A stretch of 64,000 bases of DNA from assembly GCA_900491605.1 (NCBI GenBank), contig UESW01004625.1:377438-441437 (forward strand), read 5' to 3'. Below are positions 1 through 9,666 of the stretch, piece by piece (within the stretch, counting starts at the first letter, position 1; each line of letters opens with the position of its first letter). A program made the position numbers and the translations under genes. The notes beneath the pieces were generated by a model. It did not search any database and was not told the DNA's origin. It saw nothing but the letters and a program-made list of their open reading frames with translations. The stretch comes from Calamus simplicifolius (Eukaryota; Streptophyta; Magnoliopsida; Arecales; Arecaceae).

Positions 1-164
1 CTTTATTTGGTTGTAGCCGGAGAAGGCATCCATAAAGCTCAGGAGTTTATGTCCAGAGGTAGAATCACAAATATTCCAAGTTTGTAGTATCACAAAAGTT
101 TCATATTATGATTATCCTTTTTTGACAAAATTTATTATCTTAAACTATTATTATTTCTTTTCAG

Positions 165-630
165 AGCGATCCTGTTACGGAAGAGGAGCCATCAAGAGTT
201 CATCTATGGAATACTCTTTATTTTGATAAAAAGAAGAATCAATGGATAAATGAAAGAACTGAAGATACCCATGTAAGTTTTAACAATTAAAAATACAATA
301 TTCTTGAATGTAATGTTTTATACTAAACATATTGAATTTGTTTTCTTTTCATTACAGGCATAGTTAGTAGAGCGACTTTCTTCATAGGAATCTACAGTAG
401 AACCAATCAATGAAGTTGCCGCTTTTGAGGAGGTTTTAGATTTTAGATCTGGTTATAAAAGGAGATGGCGTCAACTACCGAAGGGTACATCGAAAACTAG
501 AGATAGTTCTTCATCTTTTGAAAACTCACAACTAAAGAATGAGCATGAGTGCCGAGAGCTCATCACTCAGCAACAAAAGATCATCTAGGATCTAAAGGCG
601 ACAACTGATGAGCTCACTACTTATATGTGA
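165..630 (+). pseudogene. CACTA-associated protein, two decayed C-terminal exons
   Basis: Exon 165-272 follows a pyrimidine-rich tract ending in cag and is followed by gtaagt. It encodes a peptide containing SRVHLWNTLYFDKKKNQW and NERTEDTH. The next exon starts at 358 after attacag and can be read to a stop at 628-630. It contains RSGYKRRWRQLPKGTSK and a polar stretch rich in Q, K and E that could form a coiled coil. Three in-frame TAG codons (near 361, 385 and 587) interrupt the second exon, each one base away from a CAG or CAA codon. The composition matches the C-terminal part of the En/Spm-associated plant transposase family (Transposase_24-like). This assignment is from family resemblance only. 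Confidence 0.6.
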
Positions 631-879
631 CAGTTGTGCCTGGATTTCCTCTTAGTAAATCTCAGCAGACCTCATTTCCTCCATAGTACATATTTTTTTT
701 TAATTATATATTTTCAAAAACATTGTATATGATGATTTTATTGAAATGAACGAAAATTTTTATTAATTTTTTTGTAAAAATTTTGAATCAAAAAATTATT
801 TCTAATATCTTTGCTTTAATATTATATTAAATTATTATAACAGATGAAAATTTTAAAAAATAAAAATAAAAATTTATTA

Positions 880-1327
880 TGGTAAATTATTTTTGCCGTA
901 ATAGACAGCTATTATGGGGAAAATGTTTCCCTGTAGTAGGTTAGAAGTTATTAACCTATTATGGCGAAGCATTTTTGCCGTAATAGCTGTCTATTATGGC
1001 GAAATAGTTTCATCATAATAGATTACAAGTTATTATGGTAAAAATAATTCAATGTAATAGCAGACTATTATGGCAAAATTAAGTCACCATAATAGATTTT
1101 TTAAATATATTTTTAAAAAAATTATAATGATGATATATTTTTATTGTAATATATTATTTATTACGATGAAATTATTTACGCCGTAATATGTTATTACGAT
1201 AACAACTTATTACGATGATTTTGAAACGTATTAGATGAACTTTTTATCATTGTAATAACTTATTACGGTGACTTTTGTACATATGTGACGAATTAATTCG
1301 CCATAACAAGTTGTTTTTCTTGTAGTG
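880..1327. repeat. CACTA subterminal repeat array
   Basis: About 450 bp hold many copies of a short motif family (ttattatggcgaaa, ctattatggcaaa, ttattacggtgac and complements) in direct and inverted order. Pairs of inverted motifs could fold into long hairpins. Such arrays bind the transposase of CACTA elements. The array ends at the CACTA terminus at 1327. Confidence 0.75.
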
Positions 1328-1830
1328 CTTACTCTATAATCTCTTTTTCTTTAACGATAAAGATTAGTTATTCATTGTAATAAACTTTGCAGTTTGTCAT
1401 CTCTTTTAATTTATTATTATTTTAATAAAATTATTATTTTAATATTTTTCTTCTAATATTACTCATTTTAGTTGGTGTAGAAATAGAATCTAGACTTGAT
1501 GCATTTGATTTACATCTAGCCTGACAAAAAAAAAATAATTATCACATAATTTTTTTTTCTTTTTATTTTTTTTAAATGAAATAATTAATATTATCCTTTT
1601 TTTCTTTTTATTTTTTTTAAAATAATTCCTTTTATTTTTCATAAAAAATCCAAACAAAGTCTAAAGCCAACAACTAAAGTCGAAAATAAACATTGTAAGG
1701 TACCGCCACCTTCAGGCCTGCCTATTTCCAAACCAAATGCTCTCTACGTCCTGCCTATGAAACTGGTTGAGGAGGTACATCTGAACCTCTTTGTTGATTG
1801 GTCCACGTCCACCCCCACCGGTCCACCACC

Positions 1831-1874
<44 letters not shown>

Positions 1875-1931
1875 CTCAGCTTCCGGCGATTACGTCCCTC
1901 CTATTCTCCACCACTCCCACTCATTCCTCCT
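1328..1931. other. Invertase upstream region
   Basis: No coding sequence is seen. The first 350 bp are AT-rich with T-runs and A-runs. The last 200 bp become C-rich and lead into a TATA box that belongs to the invertase pseudogene. The CACTA element ends immediately upstream, so the old invertase promoter may have been shortened to about 600 bp. Confidence 0.6.
1832..1870 (+). repeat. (CT)n microsatellite
   Basis: An almost perfect CT dinucleotide run lies about 70 bp upstream of the TATA box. Long CT/GA tracts near core promoters are common in plants. It makes short artificial reading frames rich in Ser and Leu that should not be called genes. Confidence 0.95.
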
Positions 1932-1935
1932 CTCA

Positions 1936-1945
1936 TATATAAATA
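1936..1945 (+). promoter_or_regulatory. TATA box of invertase pseudogene
   Basis: The sequence tatataaata sits 132 bp upstream of the invertase ATG at 2077, a normal plant spacing for a transcription start near 1970. It suggests this copy was once a real gene with its own promoter rather than a processed fragment. Confidence 0.7.
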
Positions 1946-2076
1946 GCCTCCCATTCATCCATCTGCCTCCATTAATCCCTAGCTACTTCTCTGCGCATAA
2001 TACATATGTTTTGATATTGCGACTGTGTCTAAATTTAGAACCGTACGTTCCTTCCCTTCTTCATCCTTCCATATCC

Positions 2077-2481
2077 ATGGACATCCGAGATCTCGAATCC
2101 CCCATCTTCATCCCTTCTTCCAATCCTCCATCACCACAAGTCAACGAACGTGTTGACTCCACCGTTCCCGCTTCTTCTACCATACCTCCAACGAGGTCCT
2201 CGAGGTTAGTCTTTTCTGCCATCGCAGCCGTATCATTGCTAGGCCTCGTCTCTCTCTTTTACCATGGTGGCGGCGGAGCGAGACGAGAATTGCAGTTCGA
2301 TACGGCGCAAGAGACGCCGGTGGAGTACCGCCGGACAGCGTCCCGGGGCTCGGCCGAGGGCGTGTCGGAGAAGTCGAACGGGCCGATCCACGGCGCCACC
2401 CGGCTTACTCCTGGACCAACGCCATGCTTGTCTGGCAACGGACGGCCTACCACTTCCAGCCCCAGGAGAACTGGATAAATG
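2077..2481 (+). pseudogene. Vacuolar (acid) invertase exon 1, frameshifted
   Basis: Acid invertase (beta-fructofuranosidase, GH32) splits sucrose in the vacuole. The ORF from ATG 2077 has the expected N-terminal plan: a polar, proline- and serine-rich cytosolic tail, one hydrophobic segment (LVFSAIAAVSLLGLVSLFY, residues about 48-66) acting as signal anchor, then the propeptide with ASRGSAEGVSEKSNGP. A one-base deletion near 2399, visible by comparison with the second exon 1 copy at 26653, shifts the frame. In the corrected frame the mature N-terminus follows with NAMLVWQRTAYHFQPQ and NWIN. Exon 1 stops at 2481 just before gt, as in plant invertases, where a 9-nt mini-exon completes the NDPNG motif. 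A 23.5-kb retrotransposon follows 5 bp later. No functional product is possible. Confidence 0.85.
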
Positions 2482-2534
2482 GTTCCTGATATGACTGATC
2501 CCGCATCGTCAGAAAAGGTAACAGCAGCTACTGA

Positions 2535-3438
2535 CCCCGAGGCCCCCACCGGTCTCGGGGTGTACTGTCATTTCCCCACCCCCGGGATCCCCTCGGGGTT
2601 GGGGGGTGGGGTCATCATTTCTTAACCCCGAGGCCTCACCGGTCTCGGGGTACACTGTCATTTCTCCACCTTCGGGACCCCCTCGGGGTCGGGGGTGGGG
2701 TCATCATTTCTTAACCCCGAGGCCCCCATCGGTCTCGGGGTACACTGTCATTTTCCCACCCCCGAGACCCCTCGGGGTCGGGGGTGGGGTCATCATTTCT
2801 TAACCCCGAGGCCCCCACCGGTCTCGGGGTACACTGTCATTTCCCCACCCCCAGGACCCCCTCGGGGTCGGGGGGTGGGGTCATCATTTCTTAACCCCGA
2901 GGCCCCCACCGGTCTCGGGGTACACTGTCATTTCCCCACCCCCGGGACCCCCTTGGGGTCGGGGGGTGGGGTCATCATTTCTTAACCCCGAGGCCCCCAT
3001 CGGTCTCGGGGTACACTGTCATTTCCCCACCCCCAGGACCCCCTCGGGGTCGGGGGGTGGGGTCATCATTTCTTAACCCCGAGGCCCCCACCGGTCTCGG
3101 GGTACACTGTCATTTCCCCACCCCCGGGACCCCCTTGGGGTCGGGGGGTGGGGTCATCATTTCTTAACCCCGAGGCCCCCATCGGTCTCGGGGTACACTG
3201 TCATTTACCCACCCCCGGGACCCCCTCAGGGTCGGGGGGTGGGGTCATCATTTCTTAACCCTGAGGCCCCCACCGATCTCGGGGTGCACTGTCATTTCCC
3301 CACCTCCGGGACCCCCTCGGGGGGGGGTGTGGGATCATCATTTCTTAACCCCGAGGCCCCCGCCGGTCTCGGGGTACTCCAGCATTTTCACTCCCCTGGG
3401 ACCCTCTCCGGTCTCAGGGTGGGGAGTCGTCAGCAATT
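2535..3438 (+). repeat. 90-91-bp minisatellite inside the 5' LTR
   Basis: Ten units begin with ccccgaggcccccaccggtc at 2535, 2626, 2715, 2804, 2895, 2986, 3077, 3168, 3259 and 3349. Units are very GC-rich and carry G-runs and C-runs (gtcggggggtggggtcatca) that could form G-quadruplexes. The 3' LTR has five units. Apparent reading frames through the array are artefacts of the repeat. Confidence 0.95.
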
Positions 3439-3782
3439 AGCATGCAACTTAGCCGCCAAGGAAAATGACAGCTTCAGGCCGCATGGTGCTCACACGTGAT
3501 TCTCAGTACATCCGTGATTGCACCCCGTTACGGAAGGCCATACCTCATAACGGCGTATGGGGCATTGCATGTTCCTGTACATGGCCATGCCTTGCTACGG
3601 CGTACGGTTCGCTACAACTCGCAACTGTGCTCGGTCTCGTCAGCCGGCGGCGCACTGCATGCCCTCGCGGCCGCTGGACGCGTATGATATCACGTCAGCA
3701 AGCGATACGGGATGTCTCCGGCACGTGTAGCTATGGTACGAAGGCGATCTCCTCAGATTGTAAGATAAGGTATTAGGACAAA

Positions 3783-3788
3783 TATAAA
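3783..3788 (+). promoter_or_regulatory. TATA box of gypsy 5' LTR
   Basis: TATAAA in the context acaaatataaaggcatg, in the unique 3' part of the LTR. The same site is at 25711-25716 in the 3' LTR. Its place about 250 bp before the LTR end fits a Pol II start that gives a short R/U5 region. Confidence 0.6.
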
Positions 3789-4037
3789 GGCATGGGCAAG
3801 CGCTGTAAGTGGCATCTGAACTCTGGTTTTTCTGAGCTTTCTTCCTCCCAGCAAAAACCCTAACCGCCTCAGCTCCTCTTCGCTGGAGCGGTTCTTTGTC
3901 TGAGCCCAAGCGACTGACTTGATCGTCGGAGGGTCCCCACCGGCGCCACCGGTCCCCGGGACTTTTCTTGCAGGACTTCGAGGAGAAGGACGTCCGTCTT
4001 CCCCGACATTTAAGGAAGGTGGCTTGGCGTCATCAGA

Positions 4038-4056
4038 TTGGCGCGCCAGGAAGGGG
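4038..4056 (+). other. Primer-binding site of gypsy element
   Basis: Directly after the LTR end (…catca, 4035) comes ga and then ttggcgcgccaggaagggg, the position and TTGGCGC-type start of a tRNA primer-binding site in Tat-like gypsy elements. I do not assign the tRNA, because the match would have to be computed. Confidence 0.6.
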
Positions 4057-4118
4057 GTGCAAGAAAGACATCGAACCAGCAGCTTTCTTCTTTCTCCCGT
4101 CTTCAGGACCTCGAAGCC

Positions 4119-5790
4119 ATGGTGACGACTCGAACGAAAGGAGTTTCAGCCGGTCGCGCTGGGGGCAGCGCTGCGGGGCTGGTCCACCCGCGGAGGCCCC
4201 CCCGGCTCTCGCATCCAGTCTTCCGGAGCCTCTGCATCTCCAGGGGGCAGGGCCTTCTGCTCCGCAGAATGACGTTCCTGCGTCTGCTCCGCAGCAACCC
4301 CAGGAGGATCGATTCACTGCCTTGGCCACGCAGGTCCAGTCGTTGGCGGCGATGGTTCAGGGCCTGCAGCACCAGCAAGCGGCCTTGTGGCAGCCGGAGC
4401 TGAACCCGTCTATCCCGGGGTGATGCAGCCTAGCCAGCATTCCTCCCGCCGGAGATCGCCAGTTCCTGCAGATCATCTCCGCCGATCCCCGGCCAAGCCA
4501 TATCCGCGAAGCATCCAAAAGGCCCCGGTCTCCCTCTCGCCACGCCAGCGTTTCTCCTAAACGGCGGCACGGAAAGGAGGCGGAGCGCCCGCGCCGGCAT
4601 CGCCGCCCTCGTTCTTCTTCTGAATCTTCGGGGAGGGCTCCTTTGATGGCCGAATGCCTCGTCGAGCTGAGCGTCGACTCGAGGAGTGCAACCAGAAGCT
4701 GGAGGAGCTTAGCCGTCGGATCACCCACCTGCCAGAGACTGATTACGACAGTCGGCCTCCCCTGTCCCGCCGCATCATGGAGGAGCCTATCTCCACCAGG
4801 TTTCGCCTTCCTCAACTGGACCCATACGACGGGACTACGGACCCCCTGGACCATTTGGAGAGCTACAAGGTACTCATGCAAGTTCAGGGGGCCACTGACT
4901 CACTTATGTGTGTTGCTTTCCCGGCTACTCTGAAAAAGGCTGCCCGGGCTTGGTATTCTCGTCTGCCGCCACGTAGCATCGACTCCTTCCGCCAGTTGGA
5001 GAGGGCTTTTCTGGCCCACTTTGACGCTTGCCGGAAGATCCCGAGGGTGGCGGACAGTCTGTTTGCCGTGCAGCAGAAGAATGGCGAACCTCTGCGGGAT
5101 TACGTTGCCCGGTTCAAGGAGGCCGCCTTGGAGGTCTACAACCTGGAAGACTCAGTGGCTACCTTGGCTCTGAAGCGGGGGCTTCGCCCTTCTCGCTTCG
5201 CGTATTCTCTTGACAAAAAGCCGCCGGGCTCCTACTCCGAACTTCTGATCCGTGCCCAGAAGTACATCCGGGCGGACGAAGCCGACTTTTCCCGGCGTGA
5301 AGCCGGTGGGAGTCTCCCCAGGAAGCCGAACCAGCCAGAACCTGCAGAAGCCCGCCCCAGGAGGCCCAAGCCTCCTCGCCGACCAGACAACGTCCTCGAC
5401 CTCCTGCACCGAGAGACGGGCCTTACACTCCGCTGCTTGCCCCGATATCTCAGATCCTGCTCGAGATTGAAGGGGAGCCCTATCTGCAACGCCCTCCTCC
5501 CATCAACCCGAAGATTCCCCGGAACAAAAATCTCTACTGCCGCTACCACGGGACCATGGCCACAACACCGACGACTGCCGGCAGCTGAAGAAAGCTATTG
5601 AAGACCTCATTCAACGAGGCCATCTGGGGAAGTTTGTCCAAAGGAACAACCCGGGAGCTCCTGGCCCATCAGCGCCCGCACCGCCAGTGATCGATAACGC
5701 CCCGACGGAGAAGACAGTGGCGATGATTTCCTGGGGGGCAGGAGGCCCGTCAAAGAGACCAAGGGGAGAGGGGGGGTAGAAGCTGTAATT
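4119..5790 (+). pseudogene. gypsy gag, frameshifted
   Basis: The likely start is ATG 4119 (MVTTRTKGVSAGRAGG). Coding signal then moves between frames, with breaks near 4200, 4420-4650 and 5430. The central part, in frame at 4654-5400, is a clear retrotransposon gag (capsid) domain: DPYDGTTDPLDHLESYK, WYSRLPPRSIDSFRQLERAF and DYVARFKEAALEV are typical of plant Tat gag. A basic proline-rich linker follows. Near 5535-5590, in another frame, a CRYHG…H…C nucleocapsid-like motif comes just before the gag end. Gag would form the virus-like particle. The protein is broken by at least three frame changes, so it is non-functional here. Confidence 0.85.
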
Positions 5791-5808
5791 CCTTTTTTCG
5801 AAAAGGAC

Positions 5809-6401
5809 TTGGAAGGGGTTGTAAATAAAGATGATGATAGCGTCGTCGTATCCATGACGATTGCTAAACACCCTGTAAAAAGAATCCTAGTCGACAGTGG
5901 AAGCTCCGTAGATGTTTTGAACTACGATGCCTTTGTTCGCATGAATCTGTCGCATGATCTACTTCGACCTGTCGCCACGCCTTTGATGGGATTCACAGGA
6001 GATTCCGTGAGGGTCGAAGGGGAAATTACTCTTCCCGTAACGGCTGGAACGGCTCCGTGCCAAAGCACTGTCCTTATAAAATTTTTGGTGGTCCGTGTGC
6101 CCCTGGCGTACAACGCGATTCTTGGGAGGCCCGGGCTCAACCTCTTGGATGCCGTCATATCCACCAAGCGGCTCCTTGTGAGGTTCCCAACCAGCAGAGG
6201 GGTCGGCGAGATGCGAGGAGAGCAGGGCCTACCGGCGCTTTGCTATCACTTGGCCCCTAGTCCCCAGGAGGCGGCACCTGCACCGCCATCTGCACCGACA
6301 CCCGAGGCCCTTGACCCGCGAGACTGGAGAGGAGGGGGGAACCGGCCGAGCGGCTGCTCACTTTCCCCCTCGGGGAGGACCCTGTGCAGACGGTTCGAGT
6401 T
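5809..6401 (+). pseudogene. gypsy aspartic protease region
   Basis: One open frame from 5809 holds a retropepsin-like domain. The catalytic motif reads ILVDSGSSVDVL (near 5884-5919; DSGSS instead of the more common DTGA), and a hydrophobic second half contains AYNAILGRPGLNLLDAV (6109-6159), the usual G-R-P-x-L flap-distal motif of plant gypsy proteases. Protease cuts the gag-pol polyprotein. The frame runs on to 6513, where it overlaps the RT frame that begins near 6384, so a frame change lies between protease and RT. The domain itself looks undamaged; its product would be separated from RT. Confidence 0.82.
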
Positions 6402-7016
6402 GGAGCCTTACTTCCGGACGAAGCTCGTGACCGGCTCCTTACCTTTCTGCGGGCCAACGCCGACGTCTTCGCATGGTCTGCGTCCGACATGCCCGGGATC
6501 CCGGAGGAGGTGATTACACATCAGCTCAACATTCGACCGGAGTGCCGGCCCGTCAGACAGAAGAAAAGGAGTTTTGCCCCGGACCGGCAGAAGGCTGTTG
6601 ACGAGGAGGTGCGGAAGCTGCTGGCGGCTGGCCACATCCGCGAGGTGCGCTACCCCGACTGGTTGGCGAACGTCGTGATGGTTCGCAAGGCCAGTGGAAG
6701 CTGGAGAATGTGCGTGGATTTCACCGACCTCAATAAGGCGTGTCCCAAGGACAGCTTCCCGCTGCCCCGAATCGACCAGCTGGTAGACGCCACCTCCGGG
6801 CACGGGACGCTCAGTTTCATGGATGCGTTCTCGGGTATAATCAAATCAAGATGAGCCCAGCAGATGAAGAAGCGACCTCCTTTGTCACGGAGAAGGGGAT
6901 CTACTGTTACAGGGTGATGCCCTTTGGACTGAAAAACGCCGGGGCTACTTATCAAAGATTAATGAACAAGGTTTTTGAGGATCAGCTGGGGCGCAACATG
7001 GAGGTATATGGATGAC
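6384..7016 (+). pseudogene. gypsy reverse transcriptase, fingers/palm part
   Basis: Reverse transcriptase copies element RNA into DNA. The frame from 6384 shows the plant gypsy RT start: DVFAWSASDMPGI, the conserved WRMCVDFTDLNKACPKDSFP (6702-6761), LPRIDQLVDATSGH and the first catalytic Asp in SFMDAFSG (6814-6837). A frameshift near 6840 moves coding to another frame (NQIKMSPADEEATSF, YCYRVMPFGLKNAGATYQRL, 6839-6965). A second shift near 7000 leads to the YMDD-type box RYMDDMLTKS (7003-7032). Catalytic residues are recognisable, but two frameshifts break the enzyme. Confidence 0.88.
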
Positions 7017-8651
7017 ATGCTGACCAAGAGCACCAATGCAGAAGACCATGTAGCTGACCTCGAGGAGACTTTCAACAATCTGCGCCGGTACCGGATGAAG
7101 CTCAACCCCCACAAATGCGCCTTTGGAGTAGCGGCGGGCAAGTTCCTGGGTTTCATGGTGACCCAGCGCGGGATCGAAGCCAACCCCGACAAGATCAGAG
7201 CCATCCTGGAGATGCGGCCTCCAGCCAGCAAGAAGGAGGTGCAACGCCTGACGGGGAGGGTGGCGGCCTTGAGTCGTTTCATGTCAAGGTCGGAGAGGTG
7301 CCTGCCTTTCTTCAAGGCGCTGCGCAAGATCAACGGCTTCGAGTGGACGAAAGAGTGTCAGGGCTCCTTTGAAGAATTGAAGCAGTTTCTCTCCACTCCT
7401 CCGCTGTTGTCCAAGCCTGAAAATGGAGAAGAGCTCTTTTTATATCTGGCCGCTTCCCCCGAGGCTGTTAGCTCCGTGCTTGTGCGCATGGATGCTGACG
7501 GAGCCCAGAAGCCAATCTATTATACCAGCAAAGTACTCCATGACGCTGAGACCAGGTATTCAAAAACTGAGAAGATTATCTTCGCCTTGGTGGTCTCTAC
7601 TCAGCGCCTTCGGCCTTACTTTCAAGCCCATCCCATCGTGGTGCTTACGGACCAGCCCCTACGAGCTATCTTGTCTCGCCCCGACACCTCCGGCCGGTTG
7701 GCTAAGTGGGCCATTAAGCTAAGCGAGTTCGACCTGTCCATCCGGCCAAGGTCAGCCATGAAGTCCCAGGTGTTGGCGGATTTCCTAGTCGAGTGCTCCT
7801 GGACCGAGAAGGACGTGGAGGAGGCGACGGAGGAGCGTGTGGACTCTCCCTCATCTGGGGAGGTGGAGGACTGGATCCTGCATGTAGATGGAGCGGCAAA
7901 CTCTCAAGGGAGCGGAGCCGGACTCATTCTCGCGAGCCCGGAGGGAGACGTGGTGGAGTATGCTCTCAGATTCCAGTTCCCAGCGACCAATAATCAGGCG
8001 GAGTACGAAGCCTTGCTGGCGGGGATGAGATTAGCTGAGGAGCTAGGCGCGGGGCGCTTGAGGGCCTTCACGGACTCTCAACTCATTTCTGGACAAATCA
8101 CCGGGGAGTACGAGGCTAGGGACCCAACCATGTCCCGCTACTTGAGCAAGGTGCAGTCCCAGGCGTCTCATTTTTCTTACTTCCGCGTCAGCTATATCCC
8201 CAGGGCGGAGAATGCCAGGGCTGACGCGCTGTCCCGTTTGGCCACTTCGGTCGACGGGACGTTGGGAAGGACATACGTGGAGCACCTACAAGTCCCAAGC
8301 ACTGAGGCCGCGGATGAAGCGTTGCCAGTGGAGCAGGAGCCCTCCTGGATGGATGCCTACATCCGGTACTTGACTGACGGTACTCTCCCGGAGGACCCCG
8401 CTGAGGCCAAGCTGCTCAGGCGAAGGGCCCCGAGATTCTTGATGATGGACGGGAAGCTTTATCGGAGATCCTTCTCATACCCAGTCCTCAGGTGTGTGGG
8501 GCCAACTGAATCAGATTATATCCTCAGGGAGATCCACGAAGGTGTATGCGGGAGTCATCTGGGGGGCAGAGCCCTAGCCTACAAGGCCCTGCGCCAAGGG
8601 TACTTTTGGTTGACGATGAAGGAGGACGGCCGAGCTTGTCAAGAAATGTGA
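7000..8651 (+). pseudogene. gypsy RT thumb, RNase H and second (archaeal-type) RNase H
   Basis: One long frame. It starts with the RT YMDDM box and the connection region (LNPHKCAFGVAAGKFLGFMV). The ordinary gypsy RNase H follows: LYLAASPEAVSSVLVRMD, YYTSKVLHDAETRYSKTEK, VVLTDQPLRAILSRPDTSGR (about 7430-7770). After a linker comes a second RNase H of the bacterial/archaeal fold: WILHVDGAANSQGSGAG (7870-7920), NNQAEYEALLAGM (7990-8028), TDSQLISGQITGEY and the terminal ARADALSRLA. Its catalytic D…E…D residues are all present. Two RNase H domains in tandem are the known hallmark of Tat elements. The frame ends in a zinc-finger-like lead into integrase, with a frameshift near 8625. Confidence 0.9.
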
Positions 8652-9572
8652 TAGCTGCCAACGTCATGCCAATATCCAGCGACAGCCGACATCTCACCTG
8701 ACCCCCCTGGTGGCACCTTGGCCCTTTGCCCAGTGGGGCATGGATATCTTAGGTCCATTTCCCCCGGCCTCCGGGCAGCGGAAGTTCCTCTTGGTGGCGG
8801 TGGATCACTTCACCAAGTGGGTTGAAGCTGAGGCTCTGGCCAAGATTACCGAGAGCAAAGTGAGATCTTTCTTCTGGAAGTCAATCATATGTCGGTTCGG
8901 GCTGCCGCGCACACTAGTCACTGATAATGGCCGGCAGTTTGACAATGCGCCTTTCCGGGAGTTCTGCTCCGAGCTGGGCATCTGTCAGAGGTTCACTTCC
9001 GTCGGGCATCCTCAAACCAACGGGGCAGCTGAAGTGACTAACCGAATCATCCTCCAGGGACTGAAGTCTCGACTAGATGGCTGCAAGGGACGATGGGTGG
9101 AGGAGCTCCCCAACGTGCTATGGGCTTATCATACAACGCCGCGAACCCCCACCGGCGAAACGCCGTTCAGCTTAGTCTTTGGCTCTGAAGCTGTTATTCC
9201 TGTGGAGATCGGTGCACCCAGCCCTCGGGTAGAAGCCTATAGTGAAGATAACCCTGACCAACTGCGAGCCAACCTCGACCTGGTGGAGGAGGTGCGAGAC
9301 CGAGCGCGGCTTCGAATGGCAGCCTACCGGCAACGGGCCGCGAAATACTACAACGCTCGCGTGCGCCCCGGACGTTCCTACCAGGAGATCTAGTCCTTCG
9401 ACGGGCTGAGGTCTCGAAGCCAACTGAGGGAGGCAAGCTAGCCCCTAACTGGGAGGGACCTTACCGGATCACCGAGACGCTCCGCCACGGAGCTTATAAA
9501 ATTGAAGAACTTGATGGGACGCCACTCCCTAGGACGTGGAATGCGGATAACCTCCGCCGGTATTATCAGTAA
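8625..9572 (+). pseudogene. gypsy integrase
   Basis: Integrase inserts element DNA. A frame change near 8625 separates it from RNase H; CDSCQRHANIQRQ of the HHCC finger is read just after it. The core (8710-9260) has the DDE triad in the contexts GMDILGPFPPASG, LVTDNGRQFDNAPF and NGAAEVTNRIILQGLKSRLD. The C-terminal part contains LWAYHTTPRTPTGETPFSLV and GSEAVIPVEIG. A stop at 9391-9393 follows a further frame change. The C-terminal tail (GPYRI, GAYKIEELDG, NADNLRRYYQ) is read in another frame to the stop at 9570-9572. The core triad is intact; the full polyprotein is not. Confidence 0.9.
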
Positions 9573-9666
9573 TGTATTCCTCCTTTCATGTTAAGTATCA
9601 TCCCTGTATTGCTTGGGTTTTCACCCCTTGTTCAATGCTAACAAGATTCAATTTTAGCTACCAAAA

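Larger units (their letters stand above)
1..1327 (+). mobile_element. CACTA (En/Spm) transposon, 3' part, cut by window start
   Basis: Only the right part of the element is in the window. Its outer end reads tttttcttgtagtg, the inverted form of the CACTACAAGAAA terminus of plant CACTA elements, and finishes at 1327. Inside that end lie many short repeats of the type tattacggcgaa in both orientations, the usual subterminal transposase-binding array of the superfamily. Further in is a decayed ORF with plant splice sites. The 3-bp target duplication cannot be tested because the left end is outside the window. Seen: terminus, repeats, ORF. Known: CACTA elements have this architecture. The identification is fairly sure; autonomy of this copy is excluded by stop codons. 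Confidence 0.8.
2487..4035 (+). repeat. 5' LTR of gypsy element
   Basis: 1549 bp, TG...CA. It contains a tandem array of about ten 90-91-bp units (2535-3438), then a unique part with TATAAA at 3783-3788. The 3' LTR is 1100 bp. The ~450-bp length difference is fully explained by five extra tandem units here. Outside the array the two LTRs are very similar, with scattered substitutions. Confidence 0.93.

Noticed and set aside
1757..1942. Small upstream ORF before the invertase
   Set aside because: It lies upstream of the TATA box and is filled by the CT microsatellite, so it would not be in the mRNA.
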